A stretch of 64,000 nucleotides of DNA from the NCBI RefSeq assembly GCF_017676345.1, contig NZ_JAFFZM010000001.1, positions 124,001 through 188,000 of the forward strand. The letters run 5' to 3'. The translations under genes were made by a program, and so were the position numbers. The DNA is from Streptomyces smyrnaeus (GTDB taxonomy: Bacteria; Actinomycetota; Actinomycetes; Streptomycetales; Streptomycetaceae). This document shows, piece after piece, positions 20,208 through 28,159 of the stretch (position 1 is its first letter; each line of letters opens with the position of its first letter). The notes beneath the pieces are model-generated. The model was not told where the DNA came from, did not search any database, and saw only the letters and a program-made list of their open reading frames with translations.

Positions 20208-21662
20208 TCAGGCCCGGGCCGGTACCTGGTCCGTCGTGGCCTGTTCACCGGCGGCCTGGTCACCGCCGGGCGTGCGCAGTGCCGGGATGAGGGCAGCGAC
20301 AGCGGCGGCGAGCAGTGCGACTCCGCAGCCGATCAGCAGGCCGGTACGGAAGCCGTCGCGGGAGGCGAACTCGTGGCCGCCCATGGTGATGGTCAGTTGG
20401 GCGAGCACCACACCGATCACGGCGGAGCCGATCGTGGTGCCGAGCGAACGCATCAGCGTGTTGAACCCGTTGGCGGCCGCGGTCTCGGAGAGCGGGACCG
20501 AGCCCATGATCAAGGCGGGCATCGCGCCGTAGGCGAGGCCGACACCGCTGTTGATGACGATGCCGACGAGCATCACCCCCCAGGCGGAGCCCATCAGCGC
20601 CAGCGAGATGCCGTAGCCCGCGGAGATCACCAGCGCGCCGCAGACCAGGGCGAGTTTCGGACCACGCGCGTTGATCAGCTTCCCGCCGAGCGGGGAGACG
20701 ATCATCATCATCACGCCGCCGGGCGCCATCCACAGGCCCGCGGCCAGCATCGACTGCCCCAGCCCGTACCCGGTCGCCTCGGGAAACTGCAGCAGCTGCG
20801 GGGCGATCAGCATGAAGGCGTACATGCCGACGCCGACGAGGATCGAGGAGACGTTGGTGAGCAGCACCCGCGGGCGTGCCGTGGTACGCAGGTCGATCAG
20901 TGGGTCGCGGGTGCGCAGCTCCCACAGTCCCCAGGCGAACAGGGCCACGGCGGCGACGGCGAACAGGCCGAGCGTGGTGCGCGAACTCCAGCCCCAGTCG
21001 GCGCCCTTGGAGATCGCCAGCAGCAGACCGACCAGACCGACGGCGAGCCCGAGGGCCCCCGGCGCGTCGAAGCGCTGGCCCTTGGCGCCGGCCGGGACGT
21101 CCGGGACGAGGAACCAGATCAGCGCCCCGATCAACAGCGCCAGGACCGCGGAGCCCCAGAACAGCACCCGCCAGTCGGCGTACTCGGCGACCGCGGCGGC
21201 GACCGGCAGACCTATGGCGCCGCCGATCCCCATGGAGGCGCTGACCAGGGCGATGGAGCCGCTGAGCTTCTCGGTCGGCACCACGTCGCGCAGCAGCGCG
21301 ATACCCAGCGGCACCATGCCCATGCCCATGCCCTGCAGTCCCCGGCCGATGATCATCGGGACGACGGACGAGGCGAGCGCGCACACCACCGAGCCGATCA
21401 CCAGCGGGACGGCGCAGGCCAGCAGCATCCGGCGTTTGCCGACGAGGTCGCCGAGCCGTCCGGAGACCGGTACGCACACACCCGCGACGAGGAGCGTGAC
21501 GGTGATCACCCATGCCGCGTTCGCGGGCGTGGTGTGCAGGATCCGCGGCAGTTGAGCGATCAGCGGGGTCACCAGGGTCTGCATGACCGCGGCGACGGTG
21601 CCGGCCAGCGCGAGCGTGGCGACGACGCCGCCCGGTCGTGAGGTCGGCTGGGGACCGTCCAT
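20208..21662 (-). CDS. MFS multidrug exporter, DHA2 (14-helix) type
   Basis: 484 residues, about 14 membrane helices. The loop 2-3 signature GRLGDLVGKRRMLLA and motif C-like GMGIGGAIGLPVAAAVAEYADWRVLFW are visible, as in QacA/EmrB-type H+-antiporters that expel drugs. Divergent from the MarR gene at 21853, with a clear operator between them, so it is likely repressed by that MarR and induced by its substrate. Confidence 0.9.
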   Translation of the reverse strand: MDGPQPTSRPGGVVATLALAGTVAAVMQTLVTPLIAQLPRILHTTPANAAWVITVTLLVAGVCVPVSGRLGDLVGKRRMLLACAVPLVIGSVVCALASSVVPMIIGRGLQGMGMGMVPLGIALLRDVVPTEKLSGSIALVSASMGIGGAIGLPVAAAVAEYADWRVLFWGSAVLALLIGALIWFLVPDVPAGAKGQRFDAPGALGLAVGLVGLLLAISKGADWGWSSRTTLGLFAVAAVALFAWGLWELRTRDPLIDLRTTARPRVLLTNVSSILVGVGMYAFMLIAPQLLQFPEATGYGLGQSMLAAGLWMAPGGVMMMIVSPLGGKLINARGPKLALVCGALVISAGYGISLALMGSAWGVMLVGIVINSGVGLAYGAMPALIMGSVPLSETAAANGFNTLMRSLGTTIGSAVIGVVLAQLTITMGGHEFASRDGFRTGLLIGCGVALLAAAVAALIPALRTPGGDQAAGEQATTDQVPARA

Positions 21663-21742
21663 GTCAGGACTCCTCTACGGGGTTTCGTGGGCAACCGGTA
21701 CGGGACGCGTGAGCGACTGGCGTCCACAGCGAATGTGCATCC

Positions 21743-21757
21743 TACACATCTTGTGTA
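21743..21757. promoter_or_regulatory. MarR operator between MFS and marR
   Basis: TACACATCTTGTGTA, a 6-3-6 perfect inverted repeat in the divergent intergenic region. Related half-sites (ATGTG, TACACAT) recur between 21766 and 21800. Typical placement and length for a MarR-family dimer site controlling both genes. Confidence 0.7.
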
Positions 21758-21852
21758 TCGACCACGTTATATGTGCCATGCATCTGCGTGATACACATGG
21801 ACACGGGAGCCGCACTCGGCCGTCCGGCGCGCAAGGACCCTGAAGGAGACAC

Positions 21853-22308
21853 ATGAACGAGGCCACGCGCCAGGTGGAGTACGAGCAGATGCTGCTCGGC
21901 CGCTATCTGCACCTGCACAAATCGAAGGGGCGGCGCAAGGACAGCACGCTGGACCGCAGCGCCTACATCCTGCTCAGCCGCATCCGGATGCAGGGCCCGA
22001 TGTCCATCGGCCAGCTCTGCGACGCCTTCGGCCTCGACGCCTCCACGCTCAACCGCCAGACCGCGGCCGCGATGCGCGCCGGGCTCATCGAGCGCATCCC
22101 CGACCCGGACGGTGGCATGGCGCGAAAGTTCCGCATCACCGCGGAAGGTGAACAGCGGCTCGACGACGAGCGCGAGGGGATCGTCCACAGCCTGGATCGC
22201 ATCATGGCCGACTGGGCCGACGAGGACATCGCAGCCTTCGCCGACTACCTCAAGCGCTTCAACACCGACATCGAGCGCCTGGACGGCCGCCCCTGGCCCC
22301 GTCCGTAA
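21853..22308 (+). CDS. MarR-family transcriptional regulator
   Basis: 151 residues. Winged helix-turn-helix: MSIGQLCDAFGLDASTLNRQTAAAMRAGLIERIPDPDGGMARKF is the recognition and wing region (given here in parts: GLDASTLNRQTAAAM, then PDPDGGMARKF). Flanking helices form the dimer interface. ATG follows AAGGAG by six bases. Likely represses itself and the divergent MFS exporter through the 21743 operator. Confidence 0.9.
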   Translation: MNEATRQVEYEQMLLGRYLHLHKSKGRRKDSTLDRSAYILLSRIRMQGPMSIGQLCDAFGLDASTLNRQTAAAMRAGLIERIPDPDGGMARKFRITAEGEQRLDDEREGIVHSLDRIMADWADEDIAAFADYLKRFNTDIERLDGRPWPRP

Positions 22309-22476
22309 CCGTCCGGAGGTCACCCCGGCCGCCAGTTCCGTCCAAACCCGTGCCCAGTTCAACAGTTGAGCGGTTCAAGCCATCGCCACACCGCCCACGG
22401 CGTCGCATTCTTACCCCAGGACCAAGAACACGCTCCGTCAGCGGCGGGGTCCGAACGGCGAGGAGGGAACGAGTCG

Positions 22477-22956
22477 ATGCCCATACCGGTGTGTTCGCTG
22501 ATCAACAACGAGAACCAGAGAATCGCGGCCGACGGCGCGTACCACGTGGTGCGCTTCCCGTTCGGCGGAGGCGAATCGTACGACGAAGAGGGCATGCACC
22601 AGGTACGCCAGCCGGACGGCTACGAAGTGACCAACTGGCGCGCTGACGACCGCTCCGGCTTGATCTGGCCCTCCGTCGAAGGATGGGGCGTCGTCACGGC
22701 CATGATCCAGTGGGAGGACGGCAACTACAGCGAACTGCGCGACCAGCTCGTACGTGATCCGCTCGGCCTCACCGACAACCCGGTGGACACCACGGCCACT
22801 GACCACCGACGCCCCTCCCCCGGCATGCAGTGCTTCACCAAGCACCACGAGCTCTTCGTGCACCCGGACATACCGCTGGCCATCCGTGTCGCGCACAACG
22901 ACTCCGCGTCGCGGGACCTGGTACATGCGCAGTTCAAGCTCGCCATCCACACCTGA
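22477..22956 (+). CDS. Hypothetical soluble protein
   Basis: 159 residues, acidic, no signal peptide or membrane helix. Trp-rich segments (VTNWRADDRSGLIWPSVEGWG and MIQWEDGNYSELRDQL) and a C-terminal FVHPDIPLAIRVAHNDS give the look of a compact beta protein. No family recognised. Start ATG 22477 follows GGAGGGAAC. Codon use is typical for the window. It stands directly upstream of the permuted-tRNA transcript. Confidence 0.65.
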   Translation: MPIPVCSLINNENQRIAADGAYHVVRFPFGGGESYDEEGMHQVRQPDGYEVTNWRADDRSGLIWPSVEGWGVVTAMIQWEDGNYSELRDQLVRDPLGLTDNPVDTTATDHRRPSPGMQCFTKHHELFVHPDIPLAIRVAHNDSASRDLVHAQFKLAIHT

Positions 22957-23071
22957 GACCCCTCCCGGGCACCCCCTTTCCCGTCCTCACGCCTGCCGTG
23001 CGGCCGGGAAACCGATCGAGCGCGAGGCGGGGCGAAGCTACAGTGGGTGAGCCATGCGGCCCAGGTGCGCA

Positions 23072-23176
23072 GGCGGGGGATACTTCCGCTGATAACGGGG
23101 TTGTTGCGGGTTCGAGTCCCGTCGGACGCCGAGGCGTCCGTAGCTCAAGCGGGTAGAGCGCCATGTCTCCCCCACC
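23072..23176 (+). ncRNA. Circularly permuted tRNA-Ile(GAT)-like RNA
   Basis: The 3' half comes first: anticodon stem/loop CCG-CTGATAA-CGGGG (23086-23100, GAT at 23091-23093), variable TTGTT, T arm GCGGG-TTCGAGT-CCCGT (23106-23122), acceptor strand CGGACGC (23123-23129). After a 4-base CGAG linker the 5' half follows: acceptor GCGTCCG (23134-23140), TA, D arm GCTC...GAGC (23143-23159), G, CC (23161-23162). Joining C23162 to C23086 gives a full cloverleaf: 7-bp acceptor and 5-bp anticodon stem (CCCCG/CGGGG) all Watson-Crick, one G-T in the T stem. The new ends are clamped by an extra helix, 23072-23080 with 23168-23176 (GGGGGA/TCCCCC plus GG/CC). A TACAGT at 23039-23044 could be the -10 box. 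A conventional tRNA in either half is excluded: no second acceptor or T arm exists. Confidence 0.7.
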
Positions 23177-23223
23177 GCTCTTGATCTCTGGGCTCTGACA
23201 TGTGCGGAGTCTCCACGGAGACG

Positions 23224-23262
23224 AGAAGCGGGTGGGAGGTCTTCCTCCTGCCCGCTTCTTTT
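23224..23262 (+). terminator. Strong intrinsic terminator of the permuted-tRNA transcript
   Basis: 16-bp stem (AGAAGCGGG...CCCGCTTCT outer part, GGAGG/CCTCC inner part, two G-T pairs) with loop TCTT, followed by TTT. A T-tracted terminator is unusual in this GC-rich window and implies a short dedicated RNA of about 210 bases. A small hairpin GTCTC-CACG-GAGAC (23210-23223) stands just before it. Confidence 0.8.
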
Positions 23263-23320
23263 GGTGCGCGGCGCGGCTGCCGGGACCCGGCTCAGGCGTC
23301 CACGGTCGACCGCCGATTGA

Positions 23321-23334
23321 TCAGGTTTTCCTGA
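23321..23334. promoter_or_regulatory. Operator upstream of the CmtR-like gene
   Basis: TCAGGTTTTCCTGA, a 5-4-5 inverted repeat, 29 bp before the GTG at 23363 and within the likely promoter. Suits autorepression by an ArsR/SmtB dimer. Confidence 0.5.
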
Positions 23335-23362
23335 ATTCATGGATTGCTGTACCGTCAGCGGC

Positions 23363-23698
23363 GTGCTGACTGTTGCCTCCGACATCGAGGTGCTGGCCCG
23401 GTTCGGCCGCGCGCTCGCCGATCCGATCCGCTGCCGGCTCCTGCTCGCCCTGCGGGAAGCCCCCGCCTACCCGTCCGACCTCGCCGACACCCTGGGCATC
23501 TCCCGTACCAGGCTGTCGAACCACCTGGCCTGTCTGCGCGACTGCGGCCTGGTCGTCACCGCGCCCGACGGGCGCCGTACCCGCTACGAACTGGCCGACG
23601 AACGCCTCGGCCACGCCCTGGACGACCTCCGTACCGCCGTGGTGGCGGTGGAGAGCGACCGCGCGTGCGTGGACGCCGACGAGAAGGGCTGCTGCTGA
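23363..23698 (+). CDS. ArsR/SmtB-family metal sensor, CmtR type
   Basis: 111 residues counted from GTG 23363. Winged HTH with recognition helix ISRTRLSNHLACLRDCG. It carries CxxxC in that helix (Cys57, Cys61) and a third Cys at 102 near the C-terminus (DRACVDAD), the same three positions that bind Cd(II)/Pb(II) in Mycobacterium tuberculosis CmtR; two more Cys end the protein. That numbering, and the CmtR-like start MLT...LARFGRALADP, decide for GTG 23363 over ATG 23339. No SD is obvious, so translation may be leaderless. Ends 2 bp before the efflux gene, so both form one operon. Confidence 0.85.
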   Translation: MLTVASDIEVLARFGRALADPIRCRLLLALREAPAYPSDLADTLGISRTRLSNHLACLRDCGLVVTAPDGRRTRYELADERLGHALDDLRTAVVAVESDRACVDADEKGCC

Positions 23699-23700
23699 CC

Positions 23701-24423
23701 ATGACGGCGGAGACATCCCTCTCTCCCGCCCCCGCCCGCCGCGACGTACTGACCCGCCGCATACGGCTGCTGGTCGGCGCGACCCTCACCTACAACGCCG
23801 TCGAGGCCGTGGTCGCCCTCACCGCCGGCGCCCTCGCCTCCTCCACCGCACTGATCGGCTTCGGACTGGACTCCGTGATCGAGGTCTCCTCCGCCGCGGC
23901 GGTCGCCTGGCAGTTCTCCGCACGCGAGCACGCCGTACGGGAGGCGCGGGAGAAGACCACACTGCGGATCATCGCGGTGTCGTTCTTCGCGCTCGCCGCC
24001 TACGTCGGCGTCGACGCGGTACGCGCGCTGCTCGGCGGCGGGGAGGCGGAACGCTCGACGCCGGGCATCGTGCTGGCCGCACTGTCCCTGGCAGTGATGC
24101 CGTTCCTGTCCGCAGCCCAGCGCAGGACCGGACGGGAGCTCGGCTCCGCCTCAGCAGTCGCGGACTCCAAACAGACCCTGCTGTGCACCTACCTGTCCGC
24201 CGTACTGCTGGTCGGCCTGGTCCTCAACGCGGCACTGGGCTGGTCCTGGGCGGACCCCCTCGCGGCCCTGGCCATCGCCGCCGTCGCGGTCAAGGAGGGC
24301 CGGGACGCCTGGCAGGGCGAAGGGTGCTGCGCGGCCCCGGCCACCGCGGTGGCACCGCCCGTCGGTGCCGCGGCCACGACCGACGCCTGCGCCTGCCGTT
24401 CCGGCTGCGACTGCTGCGCCTGA
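23701..24423 (+). CDS. Cation-efflux-like membrane protein with Cys-rich tail
   Basis: 240 residues, six predicted membrane helices, related to CDF/TMEM163-type transporters: YNAVEAVVALTAGALASST, then GFGLDSVIEVSSAAAVAW and ADSKQTLLCTYLSAVLL hold the acidic/Ser positions of the transport helices. The tail is Cys-rich (EGCCAAPA, then CACRSGCDCC), a likely soft-metal binding site. With the CmtR-like sensor directly upstream, Cd/Pb/Zn export is the best guess. ATG 23701 is two bases after the regulator stop. Confidence 0.82.
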   Translation: MTAETSLSPAPARRDVLTRRIRLLVGATLTYNAVEAVVALTAGALASSTALIGFGLDSVIEVSSAAAVAWQFSAREHAVREAREKTTLRIIAVSFFALAAYVGVDAVRALLGGGEAERSTPGIVLAALSLAVMPFLSAAQRRTGRELGSASAVADSKQTLLCTYLSAVLLVGLVLNAALGWSWADPLAALAIAAVAVKEGRDAWQGEGCCAAPATAVAPPVGAAATTDACACRSGCDCCA

Positions 24424-24504
24424 CGGGCTGCCACGCCGCAATGAGCCGGGCCGACAACCGGAGCGCTGCCATACTGCGCGAAAGATCTTCGGGAGGAGGA
24501 ATTC

Positions 24505-24933
24505 ATGGACGAGGCGACGCTGCGGGCGCTGTACGAACGCTGGTTGAAGGAACTGTGGAACGGGGACCTCTCCGTGGCACGCGAGATCGTCGCCCCGGGC
24601 TTCACGATCCACCACGGGGCGATCCAGCCGGGCGGCGAGAACGAGCTGAAGGGACCGGACGGGATCGCGAACATGATCTCCATGAGCCGGGAGTACTTCA
24701 CCGAGCTGACCTTCGAGATCGAAGTCGGTCCCGTGACACAGGGGGATCTCATCTGCGCCCGCTGGGTCGGTCGCGGCACCTACAAGGGCGGGTTTCCCGG
24801 AGCGACCGCCGAACCCGGCACAAAGGTCGTCTTCCGGGGGAACGACATCCTCCAGGGAGCGGACGGCCGGTTCGTCGCGTACTGGGTGTGCTCCGACGGC
24901 CCGTATCTGTCCCAGCAACTCGGAGTCGAGTGA
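24505..24933 (+). CDS. SnoaL-like / ester cyclase family protein
   Basis: 142 residues with the cone-shaped NTF2-like fold: N-terminal helix LRALYERWLKELWNGDLSVAREIVAPGF (in parts), ISMSREYFTELTFEIE, VGRGTYKGGFPGA and NDILQGADGRFVAYWVCSD. Members range from polyketide cyclases to dehydratases and isomerases; the specific reaction is unknown. ATG follows GGAGGAGGAATTC. Confidence 0.75.
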   Translation: MDEATLRALYERWLKELWNGDLSVAREIVAPGFTIHHGAIQPGGENELKGPDGIANMISMSREYFTELTFEIEVGPVTQGDLICARWVGRGTYKGGFPGATAEPGTKVVFRGNDILQGADGRFVAYWVCSDGPYLSQQLGVE

Positions 24934-25033
24934 CCTCACCCGTCACCCCTCGGCCAGCGATCCTTGTGCGCCTGTGCGCCCCGTGGACGCGGGGCGCACA
25001 GACGCGCGGCGTCGACCGGCCGGGCTCCCGGCG

Positions 25034-25123
25034 GACGCGGACTGTCAGGACACCCGCGTCGTAGGAGGCGCTGATGCTGTCGGTGTCCAGCGTGTCCCCG
25101 AGGAAGATCTGGCGGCTGAAGCA
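25034..25123 (-). pseudogene. Hsp20 (alpha-crystallin) gene remnant
   Basis: About 30 codons on the minus strand read [15 protein letters not shown] then [15 protein letters not shown], matching the conserved centre of actinobacterial Hsp20/Hsp18 proteins (FSRQLFLGD, LDTD, I-ASY-DGVLTL). No start, no N-terminal part and no normal C-terminal IEV/IXI end are present in frame. A degraded gene fragment between the SnoaL-like and epoxide hydrolase genes. Confidence 0.65.
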
Positions 25124-25178
25124 CTCTGCTCGCCATAGCGGACCGGAACTGTCCCAACAGGGCTCTACTGTCGCCGCC

Positions 25179-26426
25179 ATGAGCACTGATCAGGAGATCG
25201 TCCCCTTCCGTATCGACATCCCGCAGGCCGACCTCGACGACCTCGCCGACCGGCTCGCTCGCACTCGCTGGCCCGCCGCACTGCCCGGGGTCGAGTGGAG
25301 CCGCGGTGTGCCGCCGGCCTATTTGCAGGAATTGGCGGCCTACTGGGCCACGCAGTACGACTGGCGGACGCAGGAGGCGCGGATGAACGCCCATCCGCAG
25401 TTCACGACGGTCATCGAGGGGCAGCGGCTGCACTTCCTGCATGTGCGGTCCCCGCATCCGGGTGCCACGCCGCTGCTCCTGCTGCACGGTTGGTGCGGCG
25501 CGTTCGCCGACTTCCTGGACGTCGTCGGCCCGCTCACGGACCCGACGGCGCACGGCGGTACGGAGGCGGACGCCTTCCATCTGGTGGTCCCGTCGCTGCC
25601 GGGCTTCGGTTTCTCCACACCGCTGGCCGGTCCCGGTATGGGGCCCGCCCGGATGGCCGGGGTACTGGTGCGGCTGATGGAACGGCTCGGCCATGAGCGC
25701 TACGGCGTGCAGGGCTACGACACCGGGGCCTGGGTGGCGCCCGAGGTCGGCAAGCAGGCGCGGGAGCGGGTGACCGGTGTCCATCTGAACGCTCTGATCT
25801 CCGTCCCGATCGGTGCGGAAGGCGAGCTGGACGACCTCTCGGCGGCGGACGAGCGGCGCCGACAGCGGATGGAGAACTTCAACGACGGCTATCTGCAGTG
25901 CAACTCCAAACGTCCGCAGACCGTCGCCTACGCCCTCACCGACTCCCCCGCCGGTCAGCTCGCCTGGATGGTCGAGAAGTTCCAGGAGCTCACCGACCCG
26001 GCGGAGGGACTGCCGGAGGAGAGCATCGACCGGGACCGCTTCTTGACCACCATTTCGCTCTACTGGCTGACGGCCACGGCAGCATCGTCGGCGCAGGTCT
26101 ACTACGAGGCGATCTCGGCCGCGGAGTGGGCCGACGTCGAAGAGGGCGCCTGGTCCGACGCCGACAGTGGCGCCGACAGCAGCGCCCACAGCGGTGCCGA
26201 CCCGGGTACGGACGGGCAGGAGCAGGACTGGGCGGCGGCGCAGCGCGGCACCGTACCCACCGGAGTCCTGCTCTCGGCGCACGATGTGACAGTCCGTCCC
26301 TGGGCCGAGCGGGACCACACCATCGTGCGCTGGACCGAACTTGGGACAGGTGGCCATTTCCTCGCGCTGGAGGCTCCGGATCTGCTGGTCGAGGACGTAC
26401 GGGCGTTCTTCCGCGCGCTGCGCTGA
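25179..26426 (+). CDS. Epoxide hydrolase (alpha/beta hydrolase with EHN domain)
   Basis: 415 residues. N-terminal epoxide hydrolase domain ([33 protein letters not shown]) followed by an alpha/beta hydrolase core: oxyanion [10 protein letters not shown], nucleophile Asp181 in QGYDTGAWV (family usually GGDWG), and the late His in [12 protein letters not shown]. The charge-relay acid is less clear because of a low-complexity Asp/Ser insert ([16 protein letters not shown]) around residue 325. Opens epoxides by an ester intermediate. Start ATG 25179 chosen since the domain begins there. Confidence 0.88.
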   Translation: MSTDQEIVPFRIDIPQADLDDLADRLARTRWPAALPGVEWSRGVPPAYLQELAAYWATQYDWRTQEARMNAHPQFTTVIEGQRLHFLHVRSPHPGATPLLLLHGWCGAFADFLDVVGPLTDPTAHGGTEADAFHLVVPSLPGFGFSTPLAGPGMGPARMAGVLVRLMERLGHERYGVQGYDTGAWVAPEVGKQARERVTGVHLNALISVPIGAEGELDDLSAADERRRQRMENFNDGYLQCNSKRPQTVAYALTDSPAGQLAWMVEKFQELTDPAEGLPEESIDRDRFLTTISLYWLTATAASSAQVYYEAISAAEWADVEEGAWSDADSGADSSAHSGADPGTDGQEQDWAAAQRGTVPTGVLLSAHDVTVRPWAERDHTIVRWTELGTGGHFLALEAPDLLVEDVRAFFRALR

Positions 26427-26444
26427 CTCGGCGTGCCGGCGGCG

Positions 26445-27599
26445 TCACCGGGCCCGGGGGTCCGCCGGGCACGCCCGCTCGGCCAGGTCCACCAGTTCCA
26501 CTGCCGCGTCGGCGCGGAAGGCGGCGCGGGCTGCCGCTGTCTGACGGGCACGGGCGGGGCCGGGGAACGCCAGTTCGTGGGCGCTGCGGGCCGGTTCCCC
26601 CTTGCCCACCGCGTACCGGGAGAGTCCGGCCCGCGCCATGGCCTGTACGCCGGCCGCGGCGTGCCCCGGCAGTGGCCGGTGGCTGACGACGGGCAGCTCC
26701 GCCGCCAGCGCCTGGGCGGCGGTCTGCCCTGCCGCGTTGTCGAGCAGCACATGGACTTGTGCCATGAGTCCCGGCAGGTCGGTCACCCAGCCGAGGGGCA
26801 GCAGGCCGGGATGGCGGGCGGCGCGGTGCCGCAGGCGTTCGTCGTTCCCGCACAGCAGGACCGGCACGCAGCCGTGCGCCGTCAGCTGCCGCGCCGTCTC
26901 CAGCAGCCGGGTGCCGACCCCCCAGGCGCCGGTGGACATCAGTACGGCGGGCCGCTCGGGGGAGACCGGGGAGGTCCGCTGCGCGGCTGCCGCCACATGC
27001 CGGTCCAGCAGGGCCCGCCAGTGGCCGTCCACGTCGCGGGGCCGGAAGAACCGGGCGGGCACCACGGGGCCCACGGTGCGGGCGGGACCTCCGACGGTCT
27101 CCCGTACCTCCTCGGCGGCCTTCTCGGTGACACACAGATGGAGGTCGTTTCCGGGGTGCAGCCAGCCGCGGTGGACGGCGAAGTCGACCACGACGACCGC
27201 CGTGGGCACCTCCAGCGCGCCCCGCGCCCGCAGCCGCCCGGTCAGCTGCGCGCCCAGATGGAAGGTGGGGACGACGACATCGGGCCGCCAGTCGGCGACG
27301 GCCCGCAGCAGCGGACGCTCGGCGAGGGCCGCCAGGGGTGCGCTGCTCGGGCGGGGGCCCGGCGCGTGGGCGGTCGCGAGGAAGCCGGCGTACACGGCGC
27401 CGTACAGCCGGGGCGCATGCCGGACGGCGGCGCGGTAGCCACTTCGCAGCGCCCCGCCGGAGCCCGCCGGCAGCAGGGTGAGCACGTCGCGGACGACGGC
27501 GGCGTGACCGCGGGCCCGCAGCCGGTGCGCCAGTTCGTGTGCGACCGCATCGTGGCCCGCGCCCATGCTGGCACTCAGCAGCAGGAAGCGGTGCGGCAT
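26445..27599 (-). CDS. MGDG-synthase-like glycosyltransferase (GT28 type)
   Basis: 384 residues. Starts with the typical LLLSASMGAGHDAVAHEL of MGDG synthase/MurG-like glycosyltransferases, followed by PDVVVPTFHLGAQL and VVVVDFAVHRGWLHPGNDLHL. The C-terminal nucleotide-binding half has LLCGNDERLRHR and LLDNAAGQTAAQALAAELPV. Probably a membrane-associated transferase of a UDP-sugar to a lipid. ATG 27599 with GGAG upstream. Divergent from the SDR/DMT/deacetylase operon, suggesting one envelope-glycolipid module. Confidence 0.85.
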   Translation of the reverse strand: MPHRFLLLSASMGAGHDAVAHELAHRLRARGHAAVVRDVLTLLPAGSGGALRSGYRAAVRHAPRLYGAVYAGFLATAHAPGPRPSSAPLAALAERPLLRAVADWRPDVVVPTFHLGAQLTGRLRARGALEVPTAVVVVDFAVHRGWLHPGNDLHLCVTEKAAEEVRETVGGPARTVGPVVPARFFRPRDVDGHWRALLDRHVAAAAQRTSPVSPERPAVLMSTGAWGVGTRLLETARQLTAHGCVPVLLCGNDERLRHRAARHPGLLPLGWVTDLPGLMAQVHVLLDNAAGQTAAQALAAELPVVSHRPLPGHAAAGVQAMARAGLSRYAVGKGEPARSAHELAFPGPARARQTAAARAAFRADAAVELVDLAERACPADPRAR

Positions 27600-28159
27600 G
27601 GGGCTCCAGGGTTCGTCGGTTGGCGGACCGGCGCGGCCCGGACGGCGCGGCCCGGACGGTGCTCCCGGGCTCCGTGGGCGGCTCGGCGCTCCCGGACCCC
27701 TCGGCACATCCGTAGACCAGTGTGCTGTCCGCCCGTCAGCGGCGGCGTAGCGACACTCAGTCGGGCCGACAGGCGGCAGCGGCGCCGCTCGGCTTCCGGG
27801 GCCCGCCGCCACGGGTCCGGGACGGCTTCCGGTCGCCTTCCGGTGTGCCTCGGAGGGGAGCCGAACAGGTGGTTCGGTCGGCCCGGGGAGGGCTCCGGGC
27901 GGGTGTGCAGCGTGGTTGCCAGCATGCTGGAGCCGGGGCCCTCTGTGCCCCGGTACACCTACCCCGGCCCCGACGCGGCCCGTACTGCTCACCGGAGGCG
28001 TCTGTGTTCGACAGGCTCGGCAGATCCGACCGCCGTCCGACGCACCCTCTGCACCGAGCCTCCGCCGTGCGCCGCCCGCACCGGAGGCAGCCGACCGGCC
28101 GACTGTCCGTACCCGCCCATGTCCGACCGCCGGAGCGCACGAGGGGCGATCCGCAGTCG
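27600..28159. other. Divergent spacer between glycosyltransferase and SDR operon
   Basis: 560 bp. Open frames on both strands have no consistent third-position bias or domain match. It must hold both promoters; I could not pick a convincing -10/-35 pair or operator. Confidence 0.35.

Noticed and set aside
23072..23176. A conventional tRNA gene or tmRNA
   Set aside because: The upstream half has no 5' acceptor or D arm before it, and the downstream half has no T arm after it. No tag reading frame or G3-U70 alanine identity pair exists for tmRNA.
22934..23385. Minus-strand frames over the permuted tRNA (76 and 115 codons)
   Set aside because: Their peptide pattern (GLEPATTPLS, RDSNPQQP) is the usual false translation of tRNA sequence.
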